This document shows, one piece after another, positions 25,248 to 33,605 of a stretch of 64,000 nucleotides of DNA (the first letter of the stretch is position 1; the number at the start of each line of letters is the position of its first letter). The position numbers and the translations under genes were made by a program. This DNA is from DASRHT01 sp035650355 (GTDB taxonomy: Bacteria > Chloroflexota > Ktedonobacteria > Ktedonobacterales > Ktedonobacteraceae). The stretch lies in the NCBI GenBank assembly GCA_035650355.1, contig DASRHT010000029.1:124001-188000 (forward strand). Direction: 5' to 3'. The notes under the pieces are model-generated. The model was not told the origin of the DNA, searched no databases, and saw nothing but the letters and a program-made list of their open reading frames with translations.

Positions 25248-26525
25248 ATGAAACCTTCTTCACGCATTCTGGCCTTCGCTGCAATCGGCGTTTTAATTCT
25301 CACCAGCGTGTTCCTGGGGGTAAGTGCGCGCGCCACTCACGCGGCGGCGGCATTTCCGAGCCAGCTTTTTGCACCCTATCAGGACATAACGCTGAGCGGA
25401 CCGACGTTGCAATCGGTTACGCAGAGCACAGGCCAGAAATTCTATACCCTCGCCTTTGTTACCGACGGAGGTAACAACTGTACCGCAGAATGGGCTGGCA
25501 CCATCCCGTTCAGCCAGACGGGGCAATTCTTGCCCAACCTGGATAGCGACATCTCGTTTATTCGCAGCCAGGGTGGAGATGTCATCATCTCTTTTGGCGG
25601 TGCGGCGGGCCAGGAACTTGCGCTCACCTGTCCTGATGCCACCAGCCTGCAAGCTCAATATCAGGCTGTGATTAACAAGTACCATGTCAATCACCTCGAT
25701 TTTGACATTGAAGGAGGAACCGAGGGAGATGTGACCTCGTACGACCGCCGCAATACCGCATTGGCGGCTTTGCAGCAGGCCAATCCTGGTCTGGTCATCT
25801 CGTTCACCCTGCCATCGGCAACTACCGGACTGCTCAGCACCAGCATCGGCCTGCTCAATAATGCCAAGAGCCACGGCGTCAACTTCTCTATCGTGAATTT
25901 GATGGCGATGGACTACGGCTCGCCTGATAGCATGATGGGGCAGGAAGCTATTAATGCGGCCAACGGCTTTTTTAGTCAGTTGCAGCAGATCTTCCCCTCG
26001 AAGTCTACCAGCCAGTTATGGTCAATGATCGGTCTCACCGTGATGATCGGTCAGAACGACTCGCAGGGAGAGATTCTCTCGGAGTCGAACGCGCAGCAGG
26101 TGCTCTCGTTTGCGCAACAGCAGCATCTCGGGCTGCTTTCATTCTGGGAGGTGGCGCGCGATAACGGCGGTTGCGCAGGCAGCACGACTGCTTCGGATAC
26201 GTGTAGTGGCCTTTCGCAAGGCAATCTGGATTTTGTCAACATATTCAAGCAGTTTAGCGGCGGCAATACCGGCGGACCGACGCCAACGCCTCAACCACCC
26301 ACGCCCACACCAAAGCCAACCATGACGCCGACGCCTCAGCCTTCGGTAACGCCGACGCCGACGCCGACGGGCAATCCGCCAGCCTGGGACCCCAACTTCC
26401 ATCCATATAAGGTGGGCGACCAGGTAACCTTCCAGGGTCACATCTACCAGTGTATTCAGGCCCATAACTCGCAGCCAGACTGGTCTCCTCCGGTTGTACC
26501 AGCTCTCTGGAAGCTCATCTCGTGA
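25248..26525 (+). CDS. Secreted GH18 chitinase with chitin-binding module
   Basis: A 425-residue secreted enzyme. It has a signal peptide (about 1-36, ending ATHAAAA) and a GH18 barrel with the catalytic DxDxE motif LDFDIEGG (D151, D153, proton donor E155). A Pro/Thr linker (PTPTPQPPTPTPKP) leads to a C-terminal CBM5/12 chitin-binding module (AWDPNFHPYKVGDQVTFQG...WSPP...WKLIS). It cleaves beta-1,4-GlcNAc polymers outside the cell. The ATG at 25248 follows 'caggagggaccctgtta'. The operator-promoter at 24993 ties it to the amino-sugar importer. A strong terminator follows at 26552. Confidence 0.93.
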   Translation: MKPSSRILAFAAIGVLILTSVFLGVSARATHAAAAFPSQLFAPYQDITLSGPTLQSVTQSTGQKFYTLAFVTDGGNNCTAEWAGTIPFSQTGQFLPNLDSDISFIRSQGGDVIISFGGAAGQELALTCPDATSLQAQYQAVINKYHVNHLDFDIEGGTEGDVTSYDRRNTALAALQQANPGLVISFTLPSATTGLLSTSIGLLNNAKSHGVNFSIVNLMAMDYGSPDSMMGQEAINAANGFFSQLQQIFPSKSTSQLWSMIGLTVMIGQNDSQGEILSESNAQQVLSFAQQQHLGLLSFWEVARDNGGCAGSTTASDTCSGLSQGNLDFVNIFKQFSGGNTGGPTPTPQPPTPTPKPTMTPTPQPSVTPTPTPTGNPPAWDPNFHPYKVGDQVTFQGHIYQCIQAHNSQPDWSPPVVPALWKLIS

Positions 26526-26551
26526 TGTGATGAGCGGTAGCGAGTAATACA

Positions 26552-26597
26552 GGCGCGTTTGTATAGGCCGAAGTCTACGCAAACGCGCCACTTTTTT
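26552..26597 (+). terminator. Rho-independent terminator of the chitinase gene
   Basis: A 10-bp GC-rich stem ggcgcgtttg / caaacgcgcc (26552-26561 and 26580-26589) followed by 'actttttttg'. Confidence 0.8.
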
Positions 26598-26660
26598 TGA
26601 GAAGCTTACTGATCTGCGTGATGGGTAGTCGCAGGTACAATAGCTGTTTCTGGACGGTGA

Positions 26661-27104
26661 TCAGACAATCGTCAGGCTGATGTTGACGTCATGTTCCAGA
26701 CCACCACCGACTGCGTGGATAGTCATCGCGAAGGTTCCTGTGGTGAACGTGTGCTTCAAAATCTCAATCGCCACCTCACCGTCATGTAATGGCCCGAATC
26801 CCGGCTGGGAGATCGAGACCACGCCGTTGGGAGGGATGTTGCCGGTCAGGCTCAGCTTGACGGTGCTGTTAAAACCATTTACTGGATTAATGGTCACGAA
26901 ATAAGGAGCGCCCGTGCCTCTCTTTCTGGTTTGCGAGAGTGGATCGACCGTCACCGTGAAATTGGGCGTGCCTGCCAAGACACTCTTCACGGGAACGGTT
27001 GAGGCGCTTGCTCTGGGTGTGGCTACAAAGAGAAAAGACATGGTCAGGGCGAGGGTCAGGAGCATCAGGGTCAGGATGGTTTTGGGCCGGATCTCGAACA
27101 TCAT
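26661..27104 (-). CDS. Small secreted Ig-like protein (one module)
   Basis: A 147-residue exported protein with a signal peptide (KTILTLMLLTLALTMSFLF) and one beta-sandwich-type module: FTVTVDPLSQTRKRG...YFVTINPVNGFNSTVKLSLTG. It resembles one repeat of the protein at 44806-45837, and the signal peptides also match closely, so the two are paralogues. The start at 27104 (first of two ATGs) follows 'aaaaaggagaacc'; the frame is open 16 codons further. It is likely a cell-surface or secreted structural protein; the ligand is unknown. Confidence 0.75.
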   Translation of the reverse strand: MMFEIRPKTILTLMLLTLALTMSFLFVATPRASASTVPVKSVLAGTPNFTVTVDPLSQTRKRGTGAPYFVTINPVNGFNSTVKLSLTGNIPPNGVVSISQPGFGPLHDGEVAIEILKHTFTTGTFAMTIHAVGGGLEHDVNISLTIV

Positions 27105-27472
27105 GGTTCTCCTTTTTCGTCTGCTACCCTCTCGTATTGCCGAGAGGTTCACTGAACTACGGCACGAAAGTCACGATGATGCGCGTTGCGTAGGACGATC
27201 CCTCTAGCACAGAGATATCCCAGAGGGGAAGATAGGGTAATGGCACCTAAAAGAAGTATAGCAGAAAAAAGAAGGAAAGTACATGCTTGATATGCATGGG
27301 CTGGCTCTAGATATGAGATAAGTCTATGTGTATGTTATACTACTAGTGGCTTTGCGCGTTTTTCGGCATTCTGGAAAAGCAAAAGCACACAGCATGTATC
27401 TTCTCTATATGTCTCGTTGTTCGACTGAATAGCTGTTGTTGCTGTTCATCGGGAACAGAAAGGGGGACCCTC
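27105..27472. other. Intergenic region, nothing assignable
   Basis: This 368-base divergent gap lies between the Ig-like gene and the membrane-protein gene. A TATACT-like box (27335-27340) and an imperfect hairpin near 27200-27226 are visible, but neither is convincing. Confidence 0.3.
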
Positions 27473-28525
27473 TTGACCGTCCAATCTAGCGACCTGGGTC
27501 GTTCACTGCACATAAAAAGTGGAAGCGTTAGCAAGCCACTGATTGGTGGGACAACCTTTCATTTCGTTTTTCTGGCGGCGGTGGTATGGTTTGTGATTGG
27601 AGATTACCTGGATAGCTGGGCGCATAACAATGTGGCGCAGTTGGAAACGTTTTTCACGCCCTGGCATGGCGTGCTCTACAGTGGTCTGTTCGCCATCGCC
27701 GTCCTGCTTTCCGCGACCATCTGGATCAATCACCAGAGAGGAGCTGACTGGATGGAGGCGATTCCAAAGGGCTATGAATTATCGACCATTTTTGTCTACG
27801 CAATGTTTTTTGTGGGAGTGGGCGACGCGACATGGCATACACTTTTTGGCATCGAAAAGAACGTCGATGGCCTACTAAGCCCTACGCATATCTCAGGCAT
27901 GCTCTTTTCCGGCCTGGTCATTCTGGGTCCCTACCGGGCGCTCTCCAGTCGCAAGGGAGCGTTGAGCAGGGCCGAGCAAGTGATCCTCACCATTACTATC
28001 ACCCTCTTCCTGGCCTACATCGCCGTTCTCACTCAGGAGACGACCACCTACACGCGGCTCTGGCCGCTCACCGTGCCGGCCTCTAACAATGACGGTCAGT
28101 TACTGGCGGTGCTGTCCTTTATTTTTCAGGGCCTGATACTTGGTGGACTCTCGCTCATCGTGATGCGTCGCTGGAAGCTGCCCTTTGGCCTTTACACCTG
28201 CACCTTGCTTGTTGTGGGAGCAGGGATGAGCTTCATGCGCGGTCAATATGTGGTTGATATCCTGGTGGGTTTGATCGCCGGACTACTGCTGGACGTCTGC
28301 TATCACTTTTTGCATCCCGATATGCAGCACACGGATCGTATGCGCCTCTTCACCGTGATCGCTGCCAGCGCCATACCGTTTGTGTACCTGCCGGTCGTGT
28401 GGCTCACTCAGGGGGCGCTGATCTGGAGTATCCACCTGATCATTGGCTCAGTCGGTGTATGCGCCATCTTTGGCTGGATGCTCACCTATGTCGCGATACC
28501 TCCCGCCCAGTATGAAGAAGCATAG
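27473..28525 (+). CDS. Polytopic membrane protein of unknown function
   Basis: A 350-residue protein with about eight predicted transmembrane helices (for example FHFVFLAAVVWFVIGDYL, VLYSGLFAIAVLLSATIW, FFVGVGDATWHTLFG, LIVMRRWKLPFGLYT). Histidines sit at helix ends (SWAHN, TPWHGVLYSG, ATWHTLFGIE, PTHISGMLF). These could bind a metal or haem, but I cannot name the family. The start is a TTG after 'aaagggggaccctc'. It stands alone between the Ig-like gene and the minus-strand PLP enzyme. Confidence 0.75.
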   Translation: MTVQSSDLGRSLHIKSGSVSKPLIGGTTFHFVFLAAVVWFVIGDYLDSWAHNNVAQLETFFTPWHGVLYSGLFAIAVLLSATIWINHQRGADWMEAIPKGYELSTIFVYAMFFVGVGDATWHTLFGIEKNVDGLLSPTHISGMLFSGLVILGPYRALSSRKGALSRAEQVILTITITLFLAYIAVLTQETTTYTRLWPLTVPASNNDGQLLAVLSFIFQGLILGGLSLIVMRRWKLPFGLYTCTLLVVGAGMSFMRGQYVVDILVGLIAGLLLDVCYHFLHPDMQHTDRMRLFTVIAASAIPFVYLPVVWLTQGALIWSIHLIIGSVGVCAIFGWMLTYVAIPPAQYEEA

Positions 28526-28659
28526 GCTATGTGTGCGGTTGTTTACAAGAGGATACTGTTAGCGAAAGACATTCTTCAGGGGAAGCAGCGCGAACTTGAG
28601 CGACCTTGCGGGGCCGAGAACAGCGCGCGAACCGCTCTGTCGGCTGAACGGGCGCTGTA

Positions 28660-28728
28660 GCTCCCCGATTCATCGTGGGAGACGGATACAATCGGGTCGG
28701 TACGGAGCTTTGAGCGTTGTACCGACCC
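28660..28728. repeat. Family D unit (28660-28681) adjoining a family A-like hairpin
   Basis: GCTCCCCGATTCATCGTGGG plus ag is the inverted form of the unit at 11896. It continues into atcgggtcggtac...gtaccgaccc, a 10-bp inverted repeat (28692-28728) between the convergent genes. Confidence 0.55.
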
Positions 28729-28742
28729 GCAAAGGTGGTCAA

Positions 28743-29954
28743 TTAGGCGAGCAGCTTCGCCACTGTGCGTATGGCGTGTTCTAGCTCCTCCGCGGTGGTG
28801 AAGCCGTGTGGGGCCAGGCGCAGAACTGAGCCTCGGGCGGAGACGACGATAGCGTGCTGCCGCAGCTCGTTCTCCAGTTGGGAGGCGCGTTCGGCTGAGC
28901 CAACATTGATCGCGGTGGTCGCGCCCTTCTGCTGAGGCGTTTCGGGACCACTGATCTGTAAGCCCAGTTGATCTGCGAGGGCGAAGGCGGTCTGGGAAAG
29001 TTGTTCGATGTGGGCGCGAATGTGGGCGACGCCTGTTGCCGCCACCAGCTCCATGCCCGCGCGAGCAGCGTAGGCGTTGATGATCGGAGGAGTGCCGAGA
29101 TCGAAGCGGGCCGCGCCGGTCGCATAATCGAGCGTGCCCGGATCGAACGAGAATGGGTTGGTGCGTCCGAACCAGCCGGTGACTGTCGGCTCCAGCCACA
29201 CTCGTACCGCCGGACTGATATAGAGGAAGGCAATGCCCGCCGTTCCCAGCAGGTATTTGAGCGTGCCCGCCGCCAGAAAATCGACGTCCGCCGCTTTGAC
29301 ATCGATTGGAACGGTGCCGATGGATTGATAGGCATCGACGAAGATCAGCGAACCCTTAGCATGGGCGGCGGCAGTGATAGTCTCTAATGGCAGCAGCATG
29401 CCGTTGGCGTAACAGACGTGAGGTACCGAGAGCAGCGCCAGGGTATCGTCAATCGCGCCTATAAATTTTTCGGTATCCACGGCCCCTCTGGCATTTGTGC
29501 CAAGCAAATCAACCTGCCAGCCATGTGCATGAGTAGCCAGTAATGCGTGGGCAACGCCTGGAAATTCCGCATAGCTGGTGATGATGCGTCGGCGTTTAAT
29601 ATGAGAAGAGGTCACAAGGGCGCTTGCCACCGACGAGACAAGCTGGGAGACGGAGGTACCAACGGCGACCTCATCGGGTTGCGCGCCGATCAACGCGGCA
29701 AAGGCTGCGCGCGCCCGGTCCACCTCGGCGATCCAGGCGTTCCAGTGCATGCCCAGCTCTGACCAGCTTGCCATAAAGGTGTCGATAGCCGCGCGCACCG
29801 GAGTCGTCAGCGGCCCCTGCGAGCAGTTCGCCAGATACACATTGTTCTGGAGCAGCGGACAGGTTTCGCGTAATGTCTGTAATTCGCCTGGGAGGGACTG
29901 ATTCGAAGTTAGCATCCTGCTTCTCTTCTCCTTATGTATGATCTTGAGCTGCAT
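28743..29954 (-). CDS. Class V aminotransferase (cysteine desulfurase / kynureninase-like)
   Basis: A 403-residue PLP-dependent fold-type I enzyme. The aminotransferase V signature region is present: the Schiff-base Lys lies in GTLKYLLGTAGIAFLYI, and an Asp/Gln pair sits in IFVDAYQSIGTVPIDV. The N-terminal half carries YLANCSQGPLTTPVR, typical of isopenicillin-N epimerase/selenocysteine-lyase-like members. Two starts have ribosome-binding sites, 29954 (ggagagagca) and 29915 (ggagaagagaagcagg). It lies just downstream of the response regulator on the same strand, so it could be the tail of the monooxygenase operon. The exact substrate is not visible. Confidence 0.85.
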   Translation of the reverse strand: MQLKIIHKEKRSRMLTSNQSLPGELQTLRETCPLLQNNVYLANCSQGPLTTPVRAAIDTFMASWSELGMHWNAWIAEVDRARAAFAALIGAQPDEVAVGTSVSQLVSSVASALVTSSHIKRRRIITSYAEFPGVAHALLATHAHGWQVDLLGTNARGAVDTEKFIGAIDDTLALLSVPHVCYANGMLLPLETITAAAHAKGSLIFVDAYQSIGTVPIDVKAADVDFLAAGTLKYLLGTAGIAFLYISPAVRVWLEPTVTGWFGRTNPFSFDPGTLDYATGAARFDLGTPPIINAYAARAGMELVAATGVAHIRAHIEQLSQTAFALADQLGLQISGPETPQQKGATTAINVGSAERASQLENELRQHAIVVSARGSVLRLAPHGFTTAEELEHAIRTVAKLLA

Positions 29955-30010
29955 TGCTCTCTCCAAATTATACCATGTGGTGGCTTCGCGTTTGCCCTTG
30001 TTCTATCTGT

Positions 30011-30730
30011 TTACACATACCTGCTGCGCGCTGACATCTCCTGCTCTTCGGTTAAGCGGTAGCCGAGATAGGGTTCGGTGATGATGTAGCGCGGGTGCGC
30101 GGGGTCTTGCTCTAGCTTGACGCGCAGGCGGCGTATGACTCCTTTGACGTAGCCGGTGGCGTCGCTGTATTGTGGTCCCCAGACGCGCTGGAGGAGTAGG
30201 TTTGTGGTCATGACGCGCCCGATGTTATGGGCCAGCTCGGCCAGGACCGCGTACTCGATGGGTGTGAGCACGACTGTCCGATTGGCAACGGAGACGCGCC
30301 GCTTCTCCGTATCGATTTCCAGGTCGCCACAGATGATTTTCCTGCTCATCACCGCTTTATTGCCGCGTCTGAGCACGGCGCGCACCCGTGCGAGTAGCTC
30401 GGCCAGGCGGAATGGCTTAACCAGATAATCGTCGGCGCCCAGGTCAAGCACCGAGACAATATCGGACTCGCTCCCCTTGATGCTCAGCACGATGATGGGG
30501 ATCGAGGAGAATTCGCGCACACGCTGACAGACTTCCAGTCCGCCGCAGCCGGGCATAACCAGATCCAGCAGGATCAGTTCCGGTGGCTCGCGTTCAAAGG
30601 CTGCCAGGGCCTCTAAGCCATTGCTGGCTGTCGTCATCTTATAGCCATGAGAGACCAGCGCCTGCTTGACTGCGGCCATAATGCCAGGATCATCATCTAC
30701 CAGGAGGATGCTCTGTTTGGCGTGACCCAT
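30011..30730 (-). CDS. OmpR/KdpE-family response regulator
   Basis: A 239-residue two-component regulator. It has a receiver domain (about 1-120) with acidic DDD (12-14), phospho-acceptor Asp56 in ELILLDLVMPGCGG and Lys105 in DYLVKPF. A C-terminal winged-helix DNA-binding domain follows (VVLTPIEYAVLAELAHNIGR, VKGVIRRLRVKLEQDP). It lies 38 bases after the kinase gene and is almost certainly its partner. Its position at the end of the di-iron monooxygenase run makes the mim genes the best guess for its targets. Confidence 0.93.
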   Translation of the reverse strand: MGHAKQSILLVDDDPGIMAAVKQALVSHGYKMTTASNGLEALAAFEREPPELILLDLVMPGCGGLEVCQRVREFSSIPIIVLSIKGSESDIVSVLDLGADDYLVKPFRLAELLARVRAVLRRGNKAVMSRKIICGDLEIDTEKRRVSVANRTVVLTPIEYAVLAELAHNIGRVMTTNLLLQRVWGPQYSDATGYVKGVIRRLRVKLEQDPAHPRYIITEPYLGYRLTEEQEMSARSRYV

Positions 30731-30768
30731 GATATCACCATGCTTTCAAATATTTCCTGTGGTGACGC

Positions 30769-33408
30769 TTACACTGCTAATTCCTGCTCCTCTGATGCTT
30801 CCAGGTCCATAGGGTTCGCTGGTGGGAGGGCGATCAAGAAAATAGACCCTCCCTCGTTATCTTCCACCCAGATACGCCCCCCGTGCGCCTCGATAATGCC
30901 GCGACAAATAGCGAGTCCCAGTCCGCTCCCCGGGGTATGCGCCTGTTGATCGCGCTCAAGACGGTAAAAACGTTGAAATATTTGCTCCTGCGCGCCCTTA
31001 GGGATGCCGGGGCCGCGATCCGCGACGCTGATAATGACTTCCTTGCCGGGCGTTAACCGTGCCTCCACTCTAATAGGCGTCCCTGGAGGTGCATATTTGT
31101 AGGCATTTTCCAGCAGATTCCATAGCACCTGAAGGAGACGGTCTGGATCGATATAGTACAAAGGAATGTTTGGATCGAGTATCTGTTCAATGGAGCATCC
31201 ATTGTGGAGGCGCCCAAACTCTGCTACAGTATCGGCGATAAGTACGGAAAGCTCGGTCCAATCGCAATCGAGGGCAAGCGCGCCCGCTTCGATGCGCGAG
31301 AGGTCGAGCAGTTGATCGACGAGCTGCCCCAGACGGTTGGCCTGGCCCGCGATATTGCGCAACAGGTGCTGCTGCCCCAGCGCGGATTGAATGCCGTCCG
31401 CGTCGAGCAAGCTCTCGACGGAGGCGCGAATAGCCGTGAGAGGTGAGCGCAGGTCGTGGGAGACAGCCGCCAGAAATCCGCTTTTCACGCGATCAGCCTC
31501 GCGCAACGCCTCCATCTCGCTGGCCGAACGCAGAAGTTGCGCATTTTTGAGCGCCAATCCGAGCTGCTGTCCTACGGTTGAGAAGAACTTCAGATCGTTC
31601 TTGATATGGCTATCATGATGCCGGTTGCCGATCAGCATCACTCCCAGGATGGTGTTGCCGGTCGTAAGCGGTACCACGATCAGGCTATAGAAGCCGACGA
31701 GCAGCAGGGCCTCGCGGGTCGTCGGCTCGCTGCAATCATCGGCGTAGATCATCAGCGGCTCGCGCACGTCTATAATGCGGCGGGCCAGCATATAGAGCGT
31801 TTTCAACGGATATTGTTCCAGATCGAGCTGGATAGTGCTGGAAAGCATGTGCTGCGTGGCGAGGGTCATCTTATCCTGGTCATCGTCTAGTAGTAAGATC
31901 ATGCCGGTATCTAACTGAATAATCTCGATAATGCGGCGCAAAACAAGGTCGAGATGCTGGCTCGGATCTGGCAGAGTGCTGAGAATCTGGGCAATCGCGT
32001 TGAGGGCCTCGATATGGCGGTTGTGTTGTTGCAAAGCCTCAAAGAGGCGTGCATTTTCAATCGCCGTCGCCGATTGAGCGGCAAAAGCAAGTCCCAGGCG
32101 TATATCCCCGACGTGCCACGGATGGGGAGCGAGGTTGGAAACGCTGATAAAGCCGCTGACTCCTCGCGCCGTTACCAGCGGCAAGAGCATCAGCGAACGG
32201 ATGGCTGTCTGCTCGCCAAAGGTGGCGGGGAGCAATGGCGAAATGAGGGTGTCATCAATCACCACCGGCTCGCCGCGTTCCTGGATCAGCGCGACTGCCC
32301 GTCCATCGTTGAGTAGGGTCGCAATCGCATCGGGTCTCTCCAGATGCGGTGATAGTTGCGCAGATACATTCTGTAGCGTGGTAGGCTCATCCTGTTCATC
32401 GAAGAGATAGACGCCAGCTCTTTCTGCGTGCAGCAGGTGAACCGTCTGTTCGACCACCTTCTCAAGCGTGACATGCAGATCGAGGCTGGCGCTGATAATG
32501 CCAGCCGCCGTTACCAGGCACTCGGCATCGTATGCCCGCCGTTTGTCAGGGGCGAGCGATGTGCGCGTTTGAACGGGGGGGTTCGATGCTGGTACTTCAT
32601 CTCGGTGCGGAGAATATATTTCACTCATAGCGTTTGTTTCGTTGATCTGAGCCGCTACCTGCCGACGTATGATAGGGCTATAATAGTCGCGCTGCCATTT
32701 GTTATGGTAGGGAGCGGGGAGCAGGGCATATAATCGCTGCTTGATCTCCAGGGCTGCCGCCGCCAGGAAGCTGGTAAGGAAAGGACGGATCAGGCGATAA
32801 TCGCCCGTTACGTCGAGGATGCCGATAATAGCGTTTGTCAGTGGATGACGGATCGGAGCTGCTGTACAGGTCAGATCCTGCCACCCATCGCAATAGTGTT
32901 CGGCGGACATCAATTGTACGATATGTTCATCGGCCAATGCGGTTCCAATGGCATTCGTGCCTGCCGCCGCCTCGCTCCAATTGCCACCGGGGATAAAATC
33001 GATGCGAGCGAGGCGGCGGCGAATTGCCACATCGCCGAGTACAAGCAATAAACGTCCCTGAGCGTCGCTCAGCACCACCACGTAGCCCGAATCAAAAAGA
33101 AACTGCGTAAGATGTTTGATTACCGGCTGGGCTGCCTGGATGAGTAGCGCGTTTTCCTCCTGTAACTGCATCAACTGGATCTCACGCGTGATTGCCAGTG
33201 GGGCGCAGCGTTGTGAAGGATTGACGTCAAGGGTACGACAACGTTGCCACGAGTCGAGGATGAGCGGTCGTGGCGTCCATAAAGTGAGACTTCCCTTGTT
33301 CAGGAAGTCTTCGCGCACCGCCGTTAGCCGGCGAGCCGTATGCTCAATTTCCAGCGGCGATGCGATAGACAGGTTAACGGCATGTTGTTGTATGTGGTGT
33401 GTGGTCAT
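30769..33408 (-). CDS. Multi-GAF sensor histidine kinase with AcoR/MimR-like N-terminus
   Basis: An 879-residue cytosolic kinase. Residues about 15-260 match the N-terminal sensory part of AcoR-type activators (LILDSWQRC, GYVVVLSDAQGRLL, NWSEAAAGTNAIGTAL, CTAAPIRHP, GILDVTGDY). Two GAF domains follow (about 300-470 and 470-630), then HisKA with His651 (VSHDLRSPLTAI) and HATPase_c (NLLENAYKYAPPG, GSGLGLAICRGIIEAHGG). There is no membrane segment. It starts at an ATG after 'gaggtggaggt'. MimR-type activators of this family control MimABCD clusters in actinobacteria. Here the same sensor appears fused to a kinase, with the response regulator next door, which is unusual. Confidence 0.9.
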   Translation of the reverse strand: MTTHHIQQHAVNLSIASPLEIEHTARRLTAVREDFLNKGSLTLWTPRPLILDSWQRCRTLDVNPSQRCAPLAITREIQLMQLQEENALLIQAAQPVIKHLTQFLFDSGYVVVLSDAQGRLLLVLGDVAIRRRLARIDFIPGGNWSEAAAGTNAIGTALADEHIVQLMSAEHYCDGWQDLTCTAAPIRHPLTNAIIGILDVTGDYRLIRPFLTSFLAAAALEIKQRLYALLPAPYHNKWQRDYYSPIIRRQVAAQINETNAMSEIYSPHRDEVPASNPPVQTRTSLAPDKRRAYDAECLVTAAGIISASLDLHVTLEKVVEQTVHLLHAERAGVYLFDEQDEPTTLQNVSAQLSPHLERPDAIATLLNDGRAVALIQERGEPVVIDDTLISPLLPATFGEQTAIRSLMLLPLVTARGVSGFISVSNLAPHPWHVGDIRLGLAFAAQSATAIENARLFEALQQHNRHIEALNAIAQILSTLPDPSQHLDLVLRRIIEIIQLDTGMILLLDDDQDKMTLATQHMLSSTIQLDLEQYPLKTLYMLARRIIDVREPLMIYADDCSEPTTREALLLVGFYSLIVVPLTTGNTILGVMLIGNRHHDSHIKNDLKFFSTVGQQLGLALKNAQLLRSASEMEALREADRVKSGFLAAVSHDLRSPLTAIRASVESLLDADGIQSALGQQHLLRNIAGQANRLGQLVDQLLDLSRIEAGALALDCDWTELSVLIADTVAEFGRLHNGCSIEQILDPNIPLYYIDPDRLLQVLWNLLENAYKYAPPGTPIRVEARLTPGKEVIISVADRGPGIPKGAQEQIFQRFYRLERDQQAHTPGSGLGLAICRGIIEAHGGRIWVEDNEGGSIFLIALPPANPMDLEASEEQELAV

Positions 33409-33460
33409 ACCTCCACCTCAGCAGTACAGGTGAGGCTTTCCTTGTTGCCAGCCGGGACTC

Positions 33461-33489
33461 GGCGGACGCGATCAATCGGGTCCCTACGA
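33461..33489. repeat. Family A repeat
   Basis: GGCGGACGCGATCAATCGGG followed by tccctacga. It lies in the 197-base gap between groEL and the kinase gene, which also has a doubled 'ttttttaccac' (33559-33580) between inverted gtccatga/tcatggac ends. Confidence 0.6.
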
Positions 33490-33605
33490 ACTCCATAATG
33501 CAAGTTATAGCATATGATTTGAGTGGCTGTCCATGAAAAAAGTCGGATGGTTGCCTATTTTTTACCACTTTTTTACCACTATCGGCTCTTCTCATGGACT
33601 GCTGC

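Noticed and set aside
26270..26380. Tandem CCGACGCC/ACGCC repeats
   Set aside because: They encode the Pro/Thr linker between the GH18 and chitin-binding modules.
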